Below are positions 1 through 6,255 of a stretch of DNA of 9,218 nucleotides, piece by piece. This DNA is from CAZDBS01 sp964503775 (GTDB lineage Bacteria; Patescibacteriota; Saccharimonadia; Saccharimonadales; CAZDBS01). Under the pieces are notes generated by a model that saw only the letters and a program-made list of their open reading frames with translations, did not search any database and had not been told where the DNA came from. The stretch spans positions 1 to 9,218 of the forward strand of contig CAZDBS010000024.1 of the NCBI GenBank assembly GCA_964503775.1, written 5' to 3'. Numbering within the stretch: position 1 is the first letter of the stretch; each line of letters starts with the position of its first letter. Both the position numbers and the translations under genes were made by a program.

Positions 1-276
1 GGTCAGGGTGAGTTTTGTTCGTCAGCCGGAAAAGCCGATCCGCTGACTGGTACTGACGGTGTTATAATCGGGGCCGCCAAGATCACAGCCATCATCGCCG
101 GCATATCAGCGATCATCATAATCATCATCGCTGGAGCGAGGCTGATTACCTCGAGTGGTGATGCCAATACCATCGGCAAAGCCAAAGGTACGATCGTCTA
201 TGCCCTCATCGGGCTGGTAATTGCGGCCATCGCGCCGTCGATAGTTGCCTATGTGCTGAAGAATGTGATTAAGTAA
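1..276 (+). CDS. T4SS-pilin-like small membrane protein (5' partial)
   Basis: The last 91 codons of a pilin-like protein are visible; the start and signal peptide lie outside the window. It has an extracytoplasmic stretch with one Cys (residue 6 as seen), a hydrophobic helix (about residues 25-47, very Ile-rich), the loop RLITSSGDANTIGKAKG, and a second helix (about 61-85) ending in VLKNVIK and TAA. The loop matches the FKYITSGGDSN...AKNT loop of the next two genes, so all three are paralogues of the two-helix PF18895 (T4SS_pilin) type, related in design to VirB2/TrbC pilins. This copy is the most divergent: ITSSGDA replaces ITSGGDS. It lies 22 bases upstream of the next paralogue, so the two are probably co-transcribed. 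The role as pilus or secretion-channel subunit is inferred from the family. Confidence 0.8.
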   Translation, partial: GQGEFCSSAGKADPLTGTDGVIIGAAKITAIIAGISAIIIIIIAGARLITSSGDANTIGKAKGTIVYALIGLVIAAIAPSIVAYVLKNVIK

Positions 277-284
277 TGCAAAGG

Positions 285-298
285 AATCAAAGGATCAT
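285..298 (+). promoter_or_regulatory. Leader motif AATCAAAGGATCAT, copy 1, containing the ribosome-binding site
   Basis: The 14-base motif AATCAAAGGATCAT ends directly at the ATG of the second pilin. Its AAAGGA core is a Shine-Dalgarno sequence 4 bases before the start. The same 14 bases recur at 805-818 before the third pilin. The sequence was therefore either duplicated with the gene or is kept as a shared translation or regulatory signal. Confidence 0.6.
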
Positions 299-736
299 AT
301 GAAACAACTTCGTCAATTCTGTAAGCAGCTCGTGGTAGCAAGCCTGGTAGGCCTTATGCTACTGCTTGCGCCAGCTGTTGCGTTGGCAGCCCCTGATACC
401 AAGACAGCTGTCTGTGAGGGTGTCGGTATCGCGAGCTCGTCTGGTTGTGACGATACTACTGGTGTCGACGTCCAAGCAGTCATCCGTAACGTCATACAAT
501 TCCTGGTCGTCATCGTCGGCTCGATCGCGGTCATCATGTTTATCGTCGGTGGCTTCAAATACATCACCTCTGGTGGAGATAGTAACAAGACGGCTAGTGC
601 CAAAAATACTCTCCTCTTCGCGACGATCGGGGTCGTCGTTGTATTGCTTGCTCAGTTCCTGGTGTCGTTTGTTATCACGGAGGCCGACAAAGCCAACACA
701 ACTGCACCACCACAGAGCCAACAGGGCACCCCGTAG
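299..736 (+). CDS. T4SS-pilin-like secreted/membrane protein, second tandem copy
   Basis: 145 residues. An N-terminal signal peptide (MKQLRQFCKQ, then a hydrophobic core) has a good cleavage site at ALA|AP after residue 30. The mature protein has two cysteines (39 and 50), a first helix at about 64-84, the conserved loop FKYITSGGDSNKTASAKNT (about 86-104), a second helix at about 106-127, and a polar tail rich in Thr, Pro and Gln (TTAPPQSQQGTP). This is the layout of the PF18895 'T4SS_pilin' family of Candidate Phyla Radiation bacteria: exported, membrane-inserted two-helix subunits thought to be assembled into a pilus or conjugation-like channel. The Cys pair is 11 residues apart, exactly as in the next copy, which suggests a disulfide outside the membrane. 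The start is fixed by AAAGGA 4 bases upstream. No assembly ATPase is in view, so the exact machine is unknown. Confidence 0.85.
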   Translation: MKQLRQFCKQLVVASLVGLMLLLAPAVALAAPDTKTAVCEGVGIASSSGCDDTTGVDVQAVIRNVIQFLVVIVGSIAVIMFIVGGFKYITSGGDSNKTASAKNTLLFATIGVVVVLLAQFLVSFVITEADKANTTAPPQSQQGTP

Positions 737-758
737 CATACGAGAGAAACCTTTACCC

Positions 759-787
759 TTGTCGCTCGTAAGCGGATATGGTATAAA
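759..787 (+). promoter_or_regulatory. Candidate promoter before the third pilin
   Basis: TTGTCG (759-764) and TATAAA (782-787) are separated by 17 bases, a good sigma-70-like arrangement in the 92-base gap between the second and third pilins. It would let the third pilin be made independently of the first two. It has not been tested; read-through from upstream is equally possible. Confidence 0.5.
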
Positions 788-804
788 GGACTCATAGTAA
801 ATTA

Positions 805-818
805 AATCAAAGGATCAT
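805..818 (+). promoter_or_regulatory. Leader motif AATCAAAGGATCAT, copy 2
   Basis: Identical to the motif at 285-298, but here it ends 10 bases before the ATG, so its GGA is 14 bases from the start, which is long for a Shine-Dalgarno. The insert TTAGAGAAAAT lies between motif and start. If the motif were only a ribosome-binding site the spacing should be kept, so another role or simple duplication plus insertion is possible. Confidence 0.5.
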
Positions 819-828
819 TAGAGAAAAT

Positions 829-1221
829 ATGAAAAGATTAAAACAATTCATCGTCGCTGCCTTCACTATGTTCACGATGTTTACGCCAGCACTCGTGCCA
901 GCAGTCGCGCACGCTGAGGACATCATCAAAGGTAACCTGTGTCAGGGTGTGAACTTTGACACTAACTCTACTTGCGCTACGGATGCTAAAGCCGATCCAA
1001 AAGCCATGCTGAAGAAGGTCGTCCAGTGGGCGATCATCATCATCGGTTCCATCTCGGTGATCATGATTATCTTTGGTGGCTTCAAATACATCACCTCCGG
1101 TGGTGATAGCAATAACGTCACTGCGGCCAAGAACACCATCATGTATGCCCTCATCGGTCTTATCATCGTGCTGTTCGCGCAAGGCATCGTCAGCTTTGTA
1201 CTCAAAGAAGTTCAAGTCTAA
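829..1221 (+). CDS. T4SS-pilin-like secreted/membrane protein, third tandem copy
   Basis: 130 residues and the same design as the copy at 299-736. It has a signal peptide (MKRLKQFIVA..., cleavage AHA|ED after residue 29), cysteines at 38 and 49, helix 1 (about 65-83), loop FKYITSGGDSNNVTAAKNT, helix 2 (about 95-114) and a short tail LKEVQV without the Thr/Pro/Gln extension. The two complete copies share an exact 23-base DNA block (548-570 and 1075-1097) over the GGFKYIT codons, so this core is very strongly conserved or the duplication is recent. The gene has its own candidate promoter and is followed by a strong terminator, closing the pilin cluster. PF18895-type family; the pilus or secretion role is inferred from the family. 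Confidence 0.85.
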   Translation: MKRLKQFIVAAFTMFTMFTPALVPAVAHAEDIIKGNLCQGVNFDTNSTCATDAKADPKAMLKKVVQWAIIIIGSISVIMIIFGGFKYITSGGDSNNVTAAKNTIMYALIGLIIVLFAQGIVSFVLKEVQV

Positions 1222-1242
1222 GCTACAAAATCCACAGCTACT

Positions 1243-1269
1243 AAAAACCCACCGAAGCGGTGGGTTTTT
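1243..1269. terminator. Bidirectional intrinsic terminator
   Basis: A perfect 12-bp stem: AAAAACCCACCG (1243-1254), loop AAG, CGGTGGGTTTTT (1258-1269). The T-run follows the GC stem on either strand, so it can end both the pilin transcript and the convergent hsp20 transcript, which stops 19 bases away. Confidence 0.9.
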
Positions 1270-1287
1270 AAATTCGCGATTAGGATC

Positions 1288-1758
1288 CTAGAGGATCTGG
1301 ATCTTCTTTACAGTATCTTGCTTAAGCTTTGTAAAGCTAATGGTCAAAACGCCGTCTTTGAGTACGGCTTCAATCTCGTCTTCTTTGACGGGTACTGGCA
1401 GGGCGATGCTGCGCGAGAACTCTCCCCAGTAACACTCCTGGACAAAATAATTCTCAGCCTCGGCTTCATCACCAGAAGACAGGGTGCCGCGGATAGTGAG
1501 TGTGTTATCGGCTATGCTGACATCCAGGTCGTCTTTGTTGACGCCGGCTGTTCGAGCTTTGACAACCAATCGCTCTTTGGTTTCGAAGACATCGACGGCT
1601 AACTGACCAGGTACCATAGCCTCATCCTCGTCAAACATATCAGTTGCGTCATCTTGCAATGGTGCAACTGCACCGCTATCGGCTGTGTCGCCATCGTCGA
1701 GAAAAGCGGCTGTCAATTCATCTTCCATCAATAGATCATCATCGTGTTTACGCGCCAT
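1288..1758 (-). CDS. Hsp20 / alpha-crystallin-family small heat-shock protein
   Basis: 156 residues, an ATP-independent holdase that binds unfolding proteins. The N-terminal 48 residues are strongly acidic and low in order (DDD, DEDEA). The alpha-crystallin domain covers about 50-144: LAVDVFETKERLVVKA, the FSRSIALP segment (115-121), and the diagnostic GVLTI (136-140). The C-terminal tail carries the I-x-I oligomerisation motif as IQI (153-155). The start is the ATG at 1758, which has a GGAGGAG Shine-Dalgarno (1771-1765) 6 bases upstream. A TTG 15 bases earlier in frame would place the start inside that ribosome-binding site, so it is rejected. Convergent with the pilins and divergent from comF. 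The very acidic N-terminal arm is longer and more charged than in typical class members. Confidence 0.92.
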   Translation of the reverse strand: MARKHDDDLLMEDELTAAFLDDGDTADSGAVAPLQDDATDMFDEDEAMVPGQLAVDVFETKERLVVKARTAGVNKDDLDVSIADNTLTIRGTLSSGDEAEAENYFVQECYWGEFSRSIALPVPVKEDEIEAVLKDGVLTISFTKLKQDTVKKIQIL

Positions 1759-1782
1759 GCGGTACTCCTCCAAAACATTTTA

Positions 1783-1802
1783 ACTACTGTATCAATAGTA
1801 TA
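1783..1802 (-). promoter_or_regulatory. hsp20 upstream region: near-palindrome and -10 box
   Basis: ACTACTGTATCAATAGT (1783-1799) is a near-palindrome with arms ACTACTG and CAATAGT (6 of 7 positions matched). It overlaps TATACT read on the minus strand (1802-1797), a plausible -10 box 39 bases upstream of the hsp20 start. A repressor-operator role is possible for a heat-shock gene. The element is not a CIRCE sequence. No convincing -35 box was found. Confidence 0.3.
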
Positions 1803-1859
1803 CTTGATAATCTCTATTTTGCTGATTTGTGTGTTTATCCTAGTATAGCCATAGAAAGG

Positions 1860-1890
1860 TATAATCCGCAAGGAAACCGCGTGTTGTAAT
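1860..1890 (+). promoter_or_regulatory. comF promoter candidates
   Basis: Two -10 boxes precede comF. One is TATAAT (1860-1865), which would give a leader of about 25 bases containing AAGGA too far from the start to help. The other is an extended -10, TGT-TGTAAT (1882-1890), which ends 6 bases before the ATG and would give a leaderless message. comF has no Shine-Dalgarno in the usual window, which favours the second. No clear -35 for either. Confidence 0.4.
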
Positions 1891-1896
1891 CAAGAC

Positions 1897-2574
1897 ATGA
1901 ATCCCCTAGAGCGACTTATCAGCGTATTGGCACCCCATCGTTGTATAAATTGCGGCATGGAGGGTGACCTATTGTGTCAGGCATGTTTACCTGATGCATT
2001 GATACCCAAAGTACCTGCCTGCTATCGATGCAACAAACAGTCGGATAACTTTCGTACTTGCAAAAGTTGTCGTCGCAGTACACCGCTGGAACACGTCTGG
2101 ATAGCCTCTCGATATGAGAAAACTATCAAAATGCTCATATGGCGCATGAAGTTTGATCGTGGCAAAGCCGCAGCTACCCCTTTGGCGCAAATATTAGATA
2201 TCACCCTTCCCTACTTTTCGGAGGAAGTGATCATCGTTCCAATCCCGACCGCCACTTCGCGGGTCCGACAGCGCGGCTATGACCAAAGTAAACTTATAGC
2301 TTCTGAACTGGCCCGTGCTCGCAAGCGACTATATAGTCCCCTCCTGCATCGAATGGGCCAGGAGAAACAAGTCGGTAAACCTCGCCCTGAACGACTCAAG
2401 AGTCTCCACACTGCATATCGAGTTAGTCGATCGAGACTTGTTCGGGGTGCTCACATTGTTCTCGTCGATGACGTCACGACCACTGGCGCAACGATTGAGG
2501 CTGCAGCTCTGGCGATGAAACGTGCCGGTGCCAAAACTGTCGACGCCGCAATCGTCGCCAAAAACAAACTGTAG
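1897..2574 (+). CDS. comF: ComF-family phosphoribosyltransferase-like protein
   Basis: 225 residues, usual for ComF. The N-terminal part has two zinc-knuckle pairs: C16-x2-C19 with C27-x2-C30, then C42-x2-C45 with C55-x2-C58. The C-terminal part is a type I phosphoribosyltransferase fold: VIIVPIPT (111-118), RQRGYDQS (124-131), and the PRPP-binding loop VLVDDVTTTGAT (188-199) with both acidic residues present. In naturally competent bacteria ComF (ComFC) acts in the cytoplasm and is needed to bring transforming single-stranded DNA into the cell. CPR bacteria widely keep ComF with other competence genes, consistent with using uptake to acquire DNA or nucleotides. Here it stands alone, divergent from hsp20. 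No Shine-Dalgarno lies at the ATG; upstream in-frame starts are blocked by a TAA at 1887. Family is certain; role is from the family. Confidence 0.93.
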   Translation: MNPLERLISVLAPHRCINCGMEGDLLCQACLPDALIPKVPACYRCNKQSDNFRTCKSCRRSTPLEHVWIASRYEKTIKMLIWRMKFDRGKAAATPLAQILDITLPYFSEEVIIVPIPTATSRVRQRGYDQSKLIASELARARKRLYSPLLHRMGQEKQVGKPRPERLKSLHTAYRVSRSRLVRGAHIVLVDDVTTTGATIEAAALAMKRAGAKTVDAAIVAKNKL

Positions 2575-2589
2575 AAGATTCCTGGTGAC

Positions 2590-2631
2590 GATCTCGAACC
2601 TGTTGACTCCAGAGATCCTTATGGTTATTAT
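2590..2631 (+). promoter_or_regulatory. Promoter of the tail-fibre-like cassette, with flanking inverted repeat
   Basis: TTGACT (2603-2608) and TATTAT (2626-2631) are spaced by exactly 17 bases, the best sigma-70-type promoter in the window. Transcription would start near 2638, leaving a 23-base leader with GAGGG before the ATG at 2661. An inverted repeat, GATCTC (2590-2595) and GAGATC (2612-2617), brackets the -35 box and could be an operator. Confidence 0.65.
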
Positions 2632-2660
2632 GGACGTAACGATTTGAATAGAGGGAAACC

Positions 2661-2834
2661 ATGCAAAAACTAATAACAAGCTTGCAACAAAGAGAAATGG
2701 ACCGGCTCGAATTTCTGAGATTTGTAGGAGTCGCTCTTCTGCTGCTCACGGGTATAAGTCGGATTATCAAATCTCTTCATGCTCTGTCTGGTAGCACTAA
2801 TAGTGGCTACGGCTCGAGCCCGTACGGTCAATAG
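2661..2834 (+). CDS. 57-residue single-helix membrane protein with Tat-like N-terminus
   Basis: A small gene with ATG at 2661, TAG at 2832-2834, and a GAGGG Shine-Dalgarno 5 bases upstream. Charged N-region MQKLITSLQQREMDRLEFLR, then a hydrophobic helix FVGVALLLLTGI (about 21-32), SRIIKSLHAL, and a Gly/Ser/Tyr tail (SGSTNSGYGSSPYGQ). The DRLEFLR-hydrophobic arrangement resembles a twin-arginine signal ((S/T)RRxFLK), but the second Arg is Leu. No cleavage site is apparent, so it is probably a membrane-anchored peptide with the N-terminus inside. It is the first gene after a strong promoter and sits 31 bases before the tail-fibre-like gene, so it is very likely co-expressed with it. I recall short proteins with an R(K)EFLRFxG start beside such genes in Saccharibacteria, but cannot confirm this here. 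Function unknown. Confidence 0.75.
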   Translation: MQKLITSLQQREMDRLEFLRFVGVALLLLTGISRIIKSLHALSGSTNSGYGSSPYGQ

Positions 2835-2865
2835 CGCGCAGTATAATTTTGGAGAATAATCTCTG

Positions 2866-3831
2866 ATGGCACGACTTCCGCAAGTTGGTGGTGATGATGG
2901 AAATTGGGGTGAAATCCTCAACGAATTCTTGGAAGTCGCTCACAATATCGACGGATCACTAAAAGACGTTGTCCATGATAGTGGCGACGAAACTATTGCC
3001 GGCACAAAGACTTTTTCCAGCTCCCCTATCGTCCCAACACCAAGCAACGGTACGGATGCCGTCAACAAAACGTATGTGGATACCGCTGCTGCAGCAGCAG
3101 GCACACCCGATGCCGACGCCACAACCAAGGGTAAGATCCAATTAACAGGGGATCTTGGGGGTACCGCGGCTTCCCCTTCTGTACCGGGACTCGCGTCTAA
3201 AGCGGATTCAAGTACTTTATCTGCGCATACAAGCGCGACAACTTCGGTTCATGGGATAACTGATACATCGGCGCTGGCACTAACAGCCGATGTTGTAACC
3301 AAAGCGCTTTATGATGCCAACAGTATCCTTGCTGCCACCGCAGACAATACGCCCACAGCTTTGACGATTGCTGAACAGACCTTGGTCGGTAGGGTTACCG
3401 CTGGCAACATAGCGGCGCTTTCGTCGGCTGACGTATTAAGTTTACTCAAACTCACTAACAAACAAACAGTGACTATACTTGTGACTGACCCAAACGGCTC
3501 CACACTTACAACTGGTGATGGCGCGGCTTTTTTCAGAGTACCCTCGACACTCAATGGTATGAATCTGGTAGCTGTTGCGGCGCACGTCACTACCGCTTCG
3601 TCGTCAGGAACGCCAACGATCCAGATAGCAAACGTCACCGACTCGGTTGATATGCTTTCAACACGGATCACCATAAATACCAACGAGAAGGATAGTTCGA
3701 CGGCTTCTGCTGCAGCCATAGATACCGCACATGATGATGTGGCGACTGCTGATGAGCTGAGGATCGATATCGATGTGGCAGGAACCGGAACAAAGGGACT
3801 AATCGTCGAGATGCAGTTCCAGCTACCCTAA
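2866..3831 (+). CDS. Phage tail-fibre-like repeat protein
   Basis: 321 residues, no signal peptide and no membrane helix. The N-terminal module is RLPQVGGDDGNWGEILNEFL, followed by EVAHNIDGSLKDVV. Next come segments typical of phage tail-fibre or collar proteins: GDETIAGTKTF (40-50), DAVNKTYVD (64-72), TTKGKIQLTGDLGGTAASPSVPGL (86-109), and TTSVHGITDTSAL (125-137). After NSILAATADNTPTALTIAEQ (152-171) a C-terminal beta-rich domain (about 200-321) starts at TVTILVTDPNGS and contains FFRVPSTLNGMNLV. GGAGA lies 10 bases before the ATG. Three stop codons in a row (TAA TGA TAG) end the gene. It is likely a trimeric fibre or adhesin; the absence of a phage structural module suggests a domesticated surface or injection-device protein rather than a prophage. 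That use, and its export route, are unknown. Confidence 0.8.
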   Translation: MARLPQVGGDDGNWGEILNEFLEVAHNIDGSLKDVVHDSGDETIAGTKTFSSSPIVPTPSNGTDAVNKTYVDTAAAAAGTPDADATTKGKIQLTGDLGGTAASPSVPGLASKADSSTLSAHTSATTSVHGITDTSALALTADVVTKALYDANSILAATADNTPTALTIAEQTLVGRVTAGNIAALSSADVLSLLKLTNKQTVTILVTDPNGSTLTTGDGAAFFRVPSTLNGMNLVAVAAHVTTASSSGTPTIQIANVTDSVDMLSTRITINTNEKDSSTASAAAIDTAHDDVATADELRIDIDVAGTGTKGLIVEMQFQLP

Positions 3832-3850
3832 TGATAGTGGATATGTAGGC

Positions 3851-5254
3851 ATGAGTCTTATTGTCATCAACAACTACCTCAGCTGGAGGCCACAGAAATC
3901 AAATCTGCTGGCTTGGTATGATGCTTCTGATGCCGCGTCCATCACCGCCAGTAGTGGTGCAGTTTCGCAGTGGAGTGATAAAAGCGGCAACGGCCGACAC
4001 CTCACTCAGGGAACTGGCGCCAATCAACCATCGACGGGAGTAGCGACCCAGAACGGGCTCAATGCCATACGATTCACGGGTGCGGGTCCACACAACCTAT
4101 CGACCGGTACCATATCGTCATTTGGCCCGATCAAAACCATTTATATAGTCGTAAAAACCGTCGGACAGATCCCGTCTACAAGTACGTATCATTATGGTGC
4201 TCGTTCGAACCAAGTTGAGTATATGTCGGCAGGCGGTGAGACGGCCTCAGGAGCGCAGTCGGGTATGTATGGGTATGATGGTTCGATCCGTGCCCTCACA
4301 GGTTGGATGAAGGATGCGACAATGTGTTGGGTTGCTCGATTTGACGGCAATGCGTCGAGTAGTTCGACGACTCGACGCGGAAGTGTCAATCTGAGCTCAG
4401 CATTTACCGGCTCGACAGCGGCCAATACGGCTATCACGAGTTTCTCGCTGGGGGCGATAGGTTCAAACAACTGCATGTCAATGGACGTCTGTGAAATACT
4501 TGCCTACTCTGTCAAGCATACTGATGCAGAGGTTGCGGCAACTGAATCATATCTCAATGCCAAATGGGCCTATGCTCAAACCTCAGGTATATTCGCCGGC
4601 ATGGTCCAGCCTGACAACTGGTTTGATTTTTCTCAAACGGGACTTATTACAGAGAGTGGTGGTCTGGTCTCGGCAGTGACCAACCTGGGGCGCTCGGGTG
4701 TCGCCGCGCAATCAGCAAGCACTAATCGCCCTACCACCAACAGTCATACTATCAATGGTCGCAATGTCCTTGTATTTGATGGCAGCGACGACTATTTGGC
4801 TATCAATGACACTATGGAGGTTCGCGGCAACTGTGTACTCTCGGTATTTAAGACAAATGGATTCACAACGAATGCCAGCATCTACGGGCCGAGCGGTAAC
4901 GGTGGATTTCTCTGGCGTATCGATCAAACAACCGGTAAAGCAAGCACCCTGAAGAGCAACATCATCGGTATTTCCACTGCAACCAATGCTTTTACAGATG
5001 CGGCTGCAGTCGTTTCTGGAGCGTCCTTCCAAAACAATTCCGCGTGGTGGCATCGCAAGGCCAAAGCCAGCAACGGCAGTGGTACAAGTACGACATTTAT
5101 CGGTAGTTCAAATACCTTGCAGATTGGCAGGGACCGAGCGACGGCCGACTGTTTCAAAGGCGATATCGGTGAAATAGCTGGCTGGAAAGGCTGGATGAAC
5201 GAGACAGAATTTGCGGCATATGAGACAGCTATGGCAACGCCATGGGGTTTGTAA
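3851..5254 (+). CDS. Protein with two LamG / concanavalin A-like lectin domains
   Basis: 467 residues, no signal peptide. After a short lead (MSLIVINNYLSWRPQKSN), domain 1 (about 18-240) begins with LLAWYDASDAASIT, SGAVSQWSDKSGNGRHLTQ and GLNAIRFTG, and ends with CEILAYSVKHTDAEVAATESYLNAKW. Domain 2 (about 253-467) repeats the pattern: DNWFDFSQTG, GGLVSAVTNLGRSG, INGRNVLVFDGSDDYLAI, and CFKGDIGEIAGWKGWMNETEFAAYETAMATPWGL. This is the jelly-roll of LamG-like domains, which in phage tails and secreted proteins bind sugars or peptides. The gene follows the tail-fibre-like gene by 19 bases, so the two are probably made together, one as fibre and one as receptor-binding or tip protein (inference). 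Its Shine-Dalgarno is weak (GTGGA about 10 bases upstream). It stops 1 base before the convergent tatC stop, with no terminator between. Confidence 0.8.
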   Translation: MSLIVINNYLSWRPQKSNLLAWYDASDAASITASSGAVSQWSDKSGNGRHLTQGTGANQPSTGVATQNGLNAIRFTGAGPHNLSTGTISSFGPIKTIYIVVKTVGQIPSTSTYHYGARSNQVEYMSAGGETASGAQSGMYGYDGSIRALTGWMKDATMCWVARFDGNASSSSTTRRGSVNLSSAFTGSTAANTAITSFSLGAIGSNNCMSMDVCEILAYSVKHTDAEVAATESYLNAKWAYAQTSGIFAGMVQPDNWFDFSQTGLITESGGLVSAVTNLGRSGVAAQSASTNRPTTNSHTINGRNVLVFDGSDDYLAINDTMEVRGNCVLSVFKTNGFTTNASIYGPSGNGGFLWRIDQTTGKASTLKSNIIGISTATNAFTDAAAVVSGASFQNNSAWWHRKAKASNGSGTSTTFIGSSNTLQIGRDRATADCFKGDIGEIAGWKGWMNETEFAAYETAMATPWGL

Positions 5255-5255
5255 A

Positions 5256-5999
5256 TTAGTGCTTGGTACGAGTTTTGGCGCGAGATTGTACGCTGATGAC
5301 CAACAGAAGCGATAGGTTGTACAACACGATAATTGGTATAGCTACTAAAAATTGAGTGAGGGGGTCATACGTGAATGGCAATAAAAGGGCGAAAATCAAA
5401 CTGCCGACGATGACATATTTTTCGTAACGAAATAAAGTCCGAGGCGACAGCGGTTTGATGCGATTAATGCCCAGAACGACGATAGGTATCTGAAATATGA
5501 GGATAAATGCCATTGTAATGTTAACTACAAAGTTCAGATAATCATCAGCAGCGATGAGTGAATTGATGCCTGCTGTCTGGAAACCTTTGAAAAAATGAAG
5601 CGACATCGGGACGACAACAAAAAAAGCGAATGCTCCCCCGCCGATGGCGAGAAGTAGCGAAAACAAGGTGATAATGCGAATGTGTTGTTGTGAGATGTGT
5701 TTGGCGAACGCAGGTTGAATGAACGCAGTGAGGTTGTATATAAGTACTGGTAGGGCTGCTAAGAGTCCTACCATAAAACAGATCTTCATGACAAAGTTAA
5801 AACCACCCGTAGGCGATGTGTAGTATAGAGACTCGTGAAGCGGGGCTTTTAGAAATTCAATCGCTTGCTTGTGGTAATAGTAGCTTACGAATCCGCCACC
5901 TACGAGAACAAGCGCAGGCCACAAGAGGCGTCGACGCAATTCACGAACATGATCATGAAGTGTTTGAGGTTTTTCCTCCGACTTCTCTACATGCTCCAT
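5256..5999 (-). CDS. tatC: Sec-independent protein translocase TatC
   Basis: 247 residues with six predicted membrane helices. TatC is the receptor of the twin-arginine pathway, which moves folded proteins across the cytoplasmic membrane. Family marks: L14-HDHVRELRRRL (14-25) before helix 1, APL at 52-54, TSPTGGFNFVMK (61-72), YNLTAFIQPAFAKH (88-101), and FFVVVPMSLHFF (126-137). The first signal-binding Glu (E15 in E. coli) is present as E20. The second (E103 in E. coli, in the KHERR context) is missing, since the sequence here reads AKHISQQ. The membrane Glu (E170 in E. coli) is Gln in IFQIP. The C-terminal tail is basic (SRAKTRTKH). The ATG at 5999 is 12 bases after the tatA stop; a TTG at 6008 is an alternative start giving 3 more residues. 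Operon with tatA. Confidence 0.94.
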   Translation of the reverse strand: MEHVEKSEEKPQTLHDHVRELRRRLLWPALVLVGGGFVSYYYHKQAIEFLKAPLHESLYYTSPTGGFNFVMKICFMVGLLAALPVLIYNLTAFIQPAFAKHISQQHIRIITLFSLLLAIGGGAFAFFVVVPMSLHFFKGFQTAGINSLIAADDYLNFVVNITMAFILIFQIPIVVLGINRIKPLSPRTLFRYEKYVIVGSLIFALLLPFTYDPLTQFLVAIPIIVLYNLSLLLVISVQSRAKTRTKH

Positions 6000-6011
6000 A
6001 GATAGCAATTG

Positions 6012-6191
6012 TTATTTCTTTGTTGAGTCAGACTTCTTGTTGTCTGCTTCAGGCGTATCTCCAGCGAAACCTTTGCGAACTTCTTTGCCGGCCTCACCGA
6101 TACTGCGGGCGATCTCTGGGAGCTTCTTTGCGCCAAAGAGGAGAAGAAGGATTAACAGGATGATTATAAGTTCTTCAGATTTACCAAACAT
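6012..6191 (-). CDS. tatA: Sec-independent protein translocase TatA
   Basis: 59 residues. TatA multimerises with TatC to form the transport path for folded proteins. It has a short N-terminus (MFGKSEE), one membrane helix LIIILLILLLLF (about 8-19), the hinge FGAKKLPE, an amphipathic helix IARSIGEAGKEVRKGF, and a charged low-complexity tail (PEADNKKSDSTKK). The start at 6191 has AAGGA (6203-6199) 7 bases upstream. The in-frame ATG two codons earlier (6197) lies only 1 base from that site and is less likely. tatC follows 12 bases downstream. There is no tatB nearby; a minimal TatA-TatC system is usual in such bacteria. Divergent from the surface-protein gene at 6256. Confidence 0.93.
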   Translation of the reverse strand: MFGKSEELIIILLILLLLFGAKKLPEIARSIGEAGKEVRKGFAGDTPEADNKKSDSTKK

Positions 6192-6223
6192 TAGCATTTC
6201 CTTTCCAAAATTTGCTACACTTG

Positions 6224-6244
6224 ACTATAAATAGTTGCGGAGGG
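6224..6244. promoter_or_regulatory. Divergent tatA / surface-protein promoter region
   Basis: The 12-bp palindrome ACTATAAATAGT (6224-6235) supplies a -10-like box on each strand: TATAAA (6226-6231, plus) for the surface-protein gene and TATAGT (6229-6224, minus) for tatA. GGAGGG (6239-6244) is the plus-strand Shine-Dalgarno, 11 bases before the ATG at 6256. Overlapping -10 boxes would make the two transcripts compete or be co-regulated. -35 boxes are weak on both sides. Confidence 0.4.
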
Positions 6245-6255
6245 AATTGCAAACA

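Noticed and set aside
60..68. TGTTATAAT inside the first pilin gene
   Set aside because: A perfect extended -10 match, but it encodes in-frame residues and no gene starts shortly after it; probably chance.
359..739. Long antisense ORFs over the pilin genes
   Set aside because: Their products are charged, family-less shadows of the strongly supported pilin frames.
2842..2847. TATAAT just before the tail-fibre-like gene
   Set aside because: It would start transcription around the Shine-Dalgarno, leaving almost no leader, while a better promoter lies at 2603-2631 for the whole cassette. Kept only as a weak possibility.
2866..5254. Prophage
   Set aside because: Only fibre- and lectin-like genes are present, flanked closely by comF and tatC; no phage structural, packaging or integrase genes are in view.
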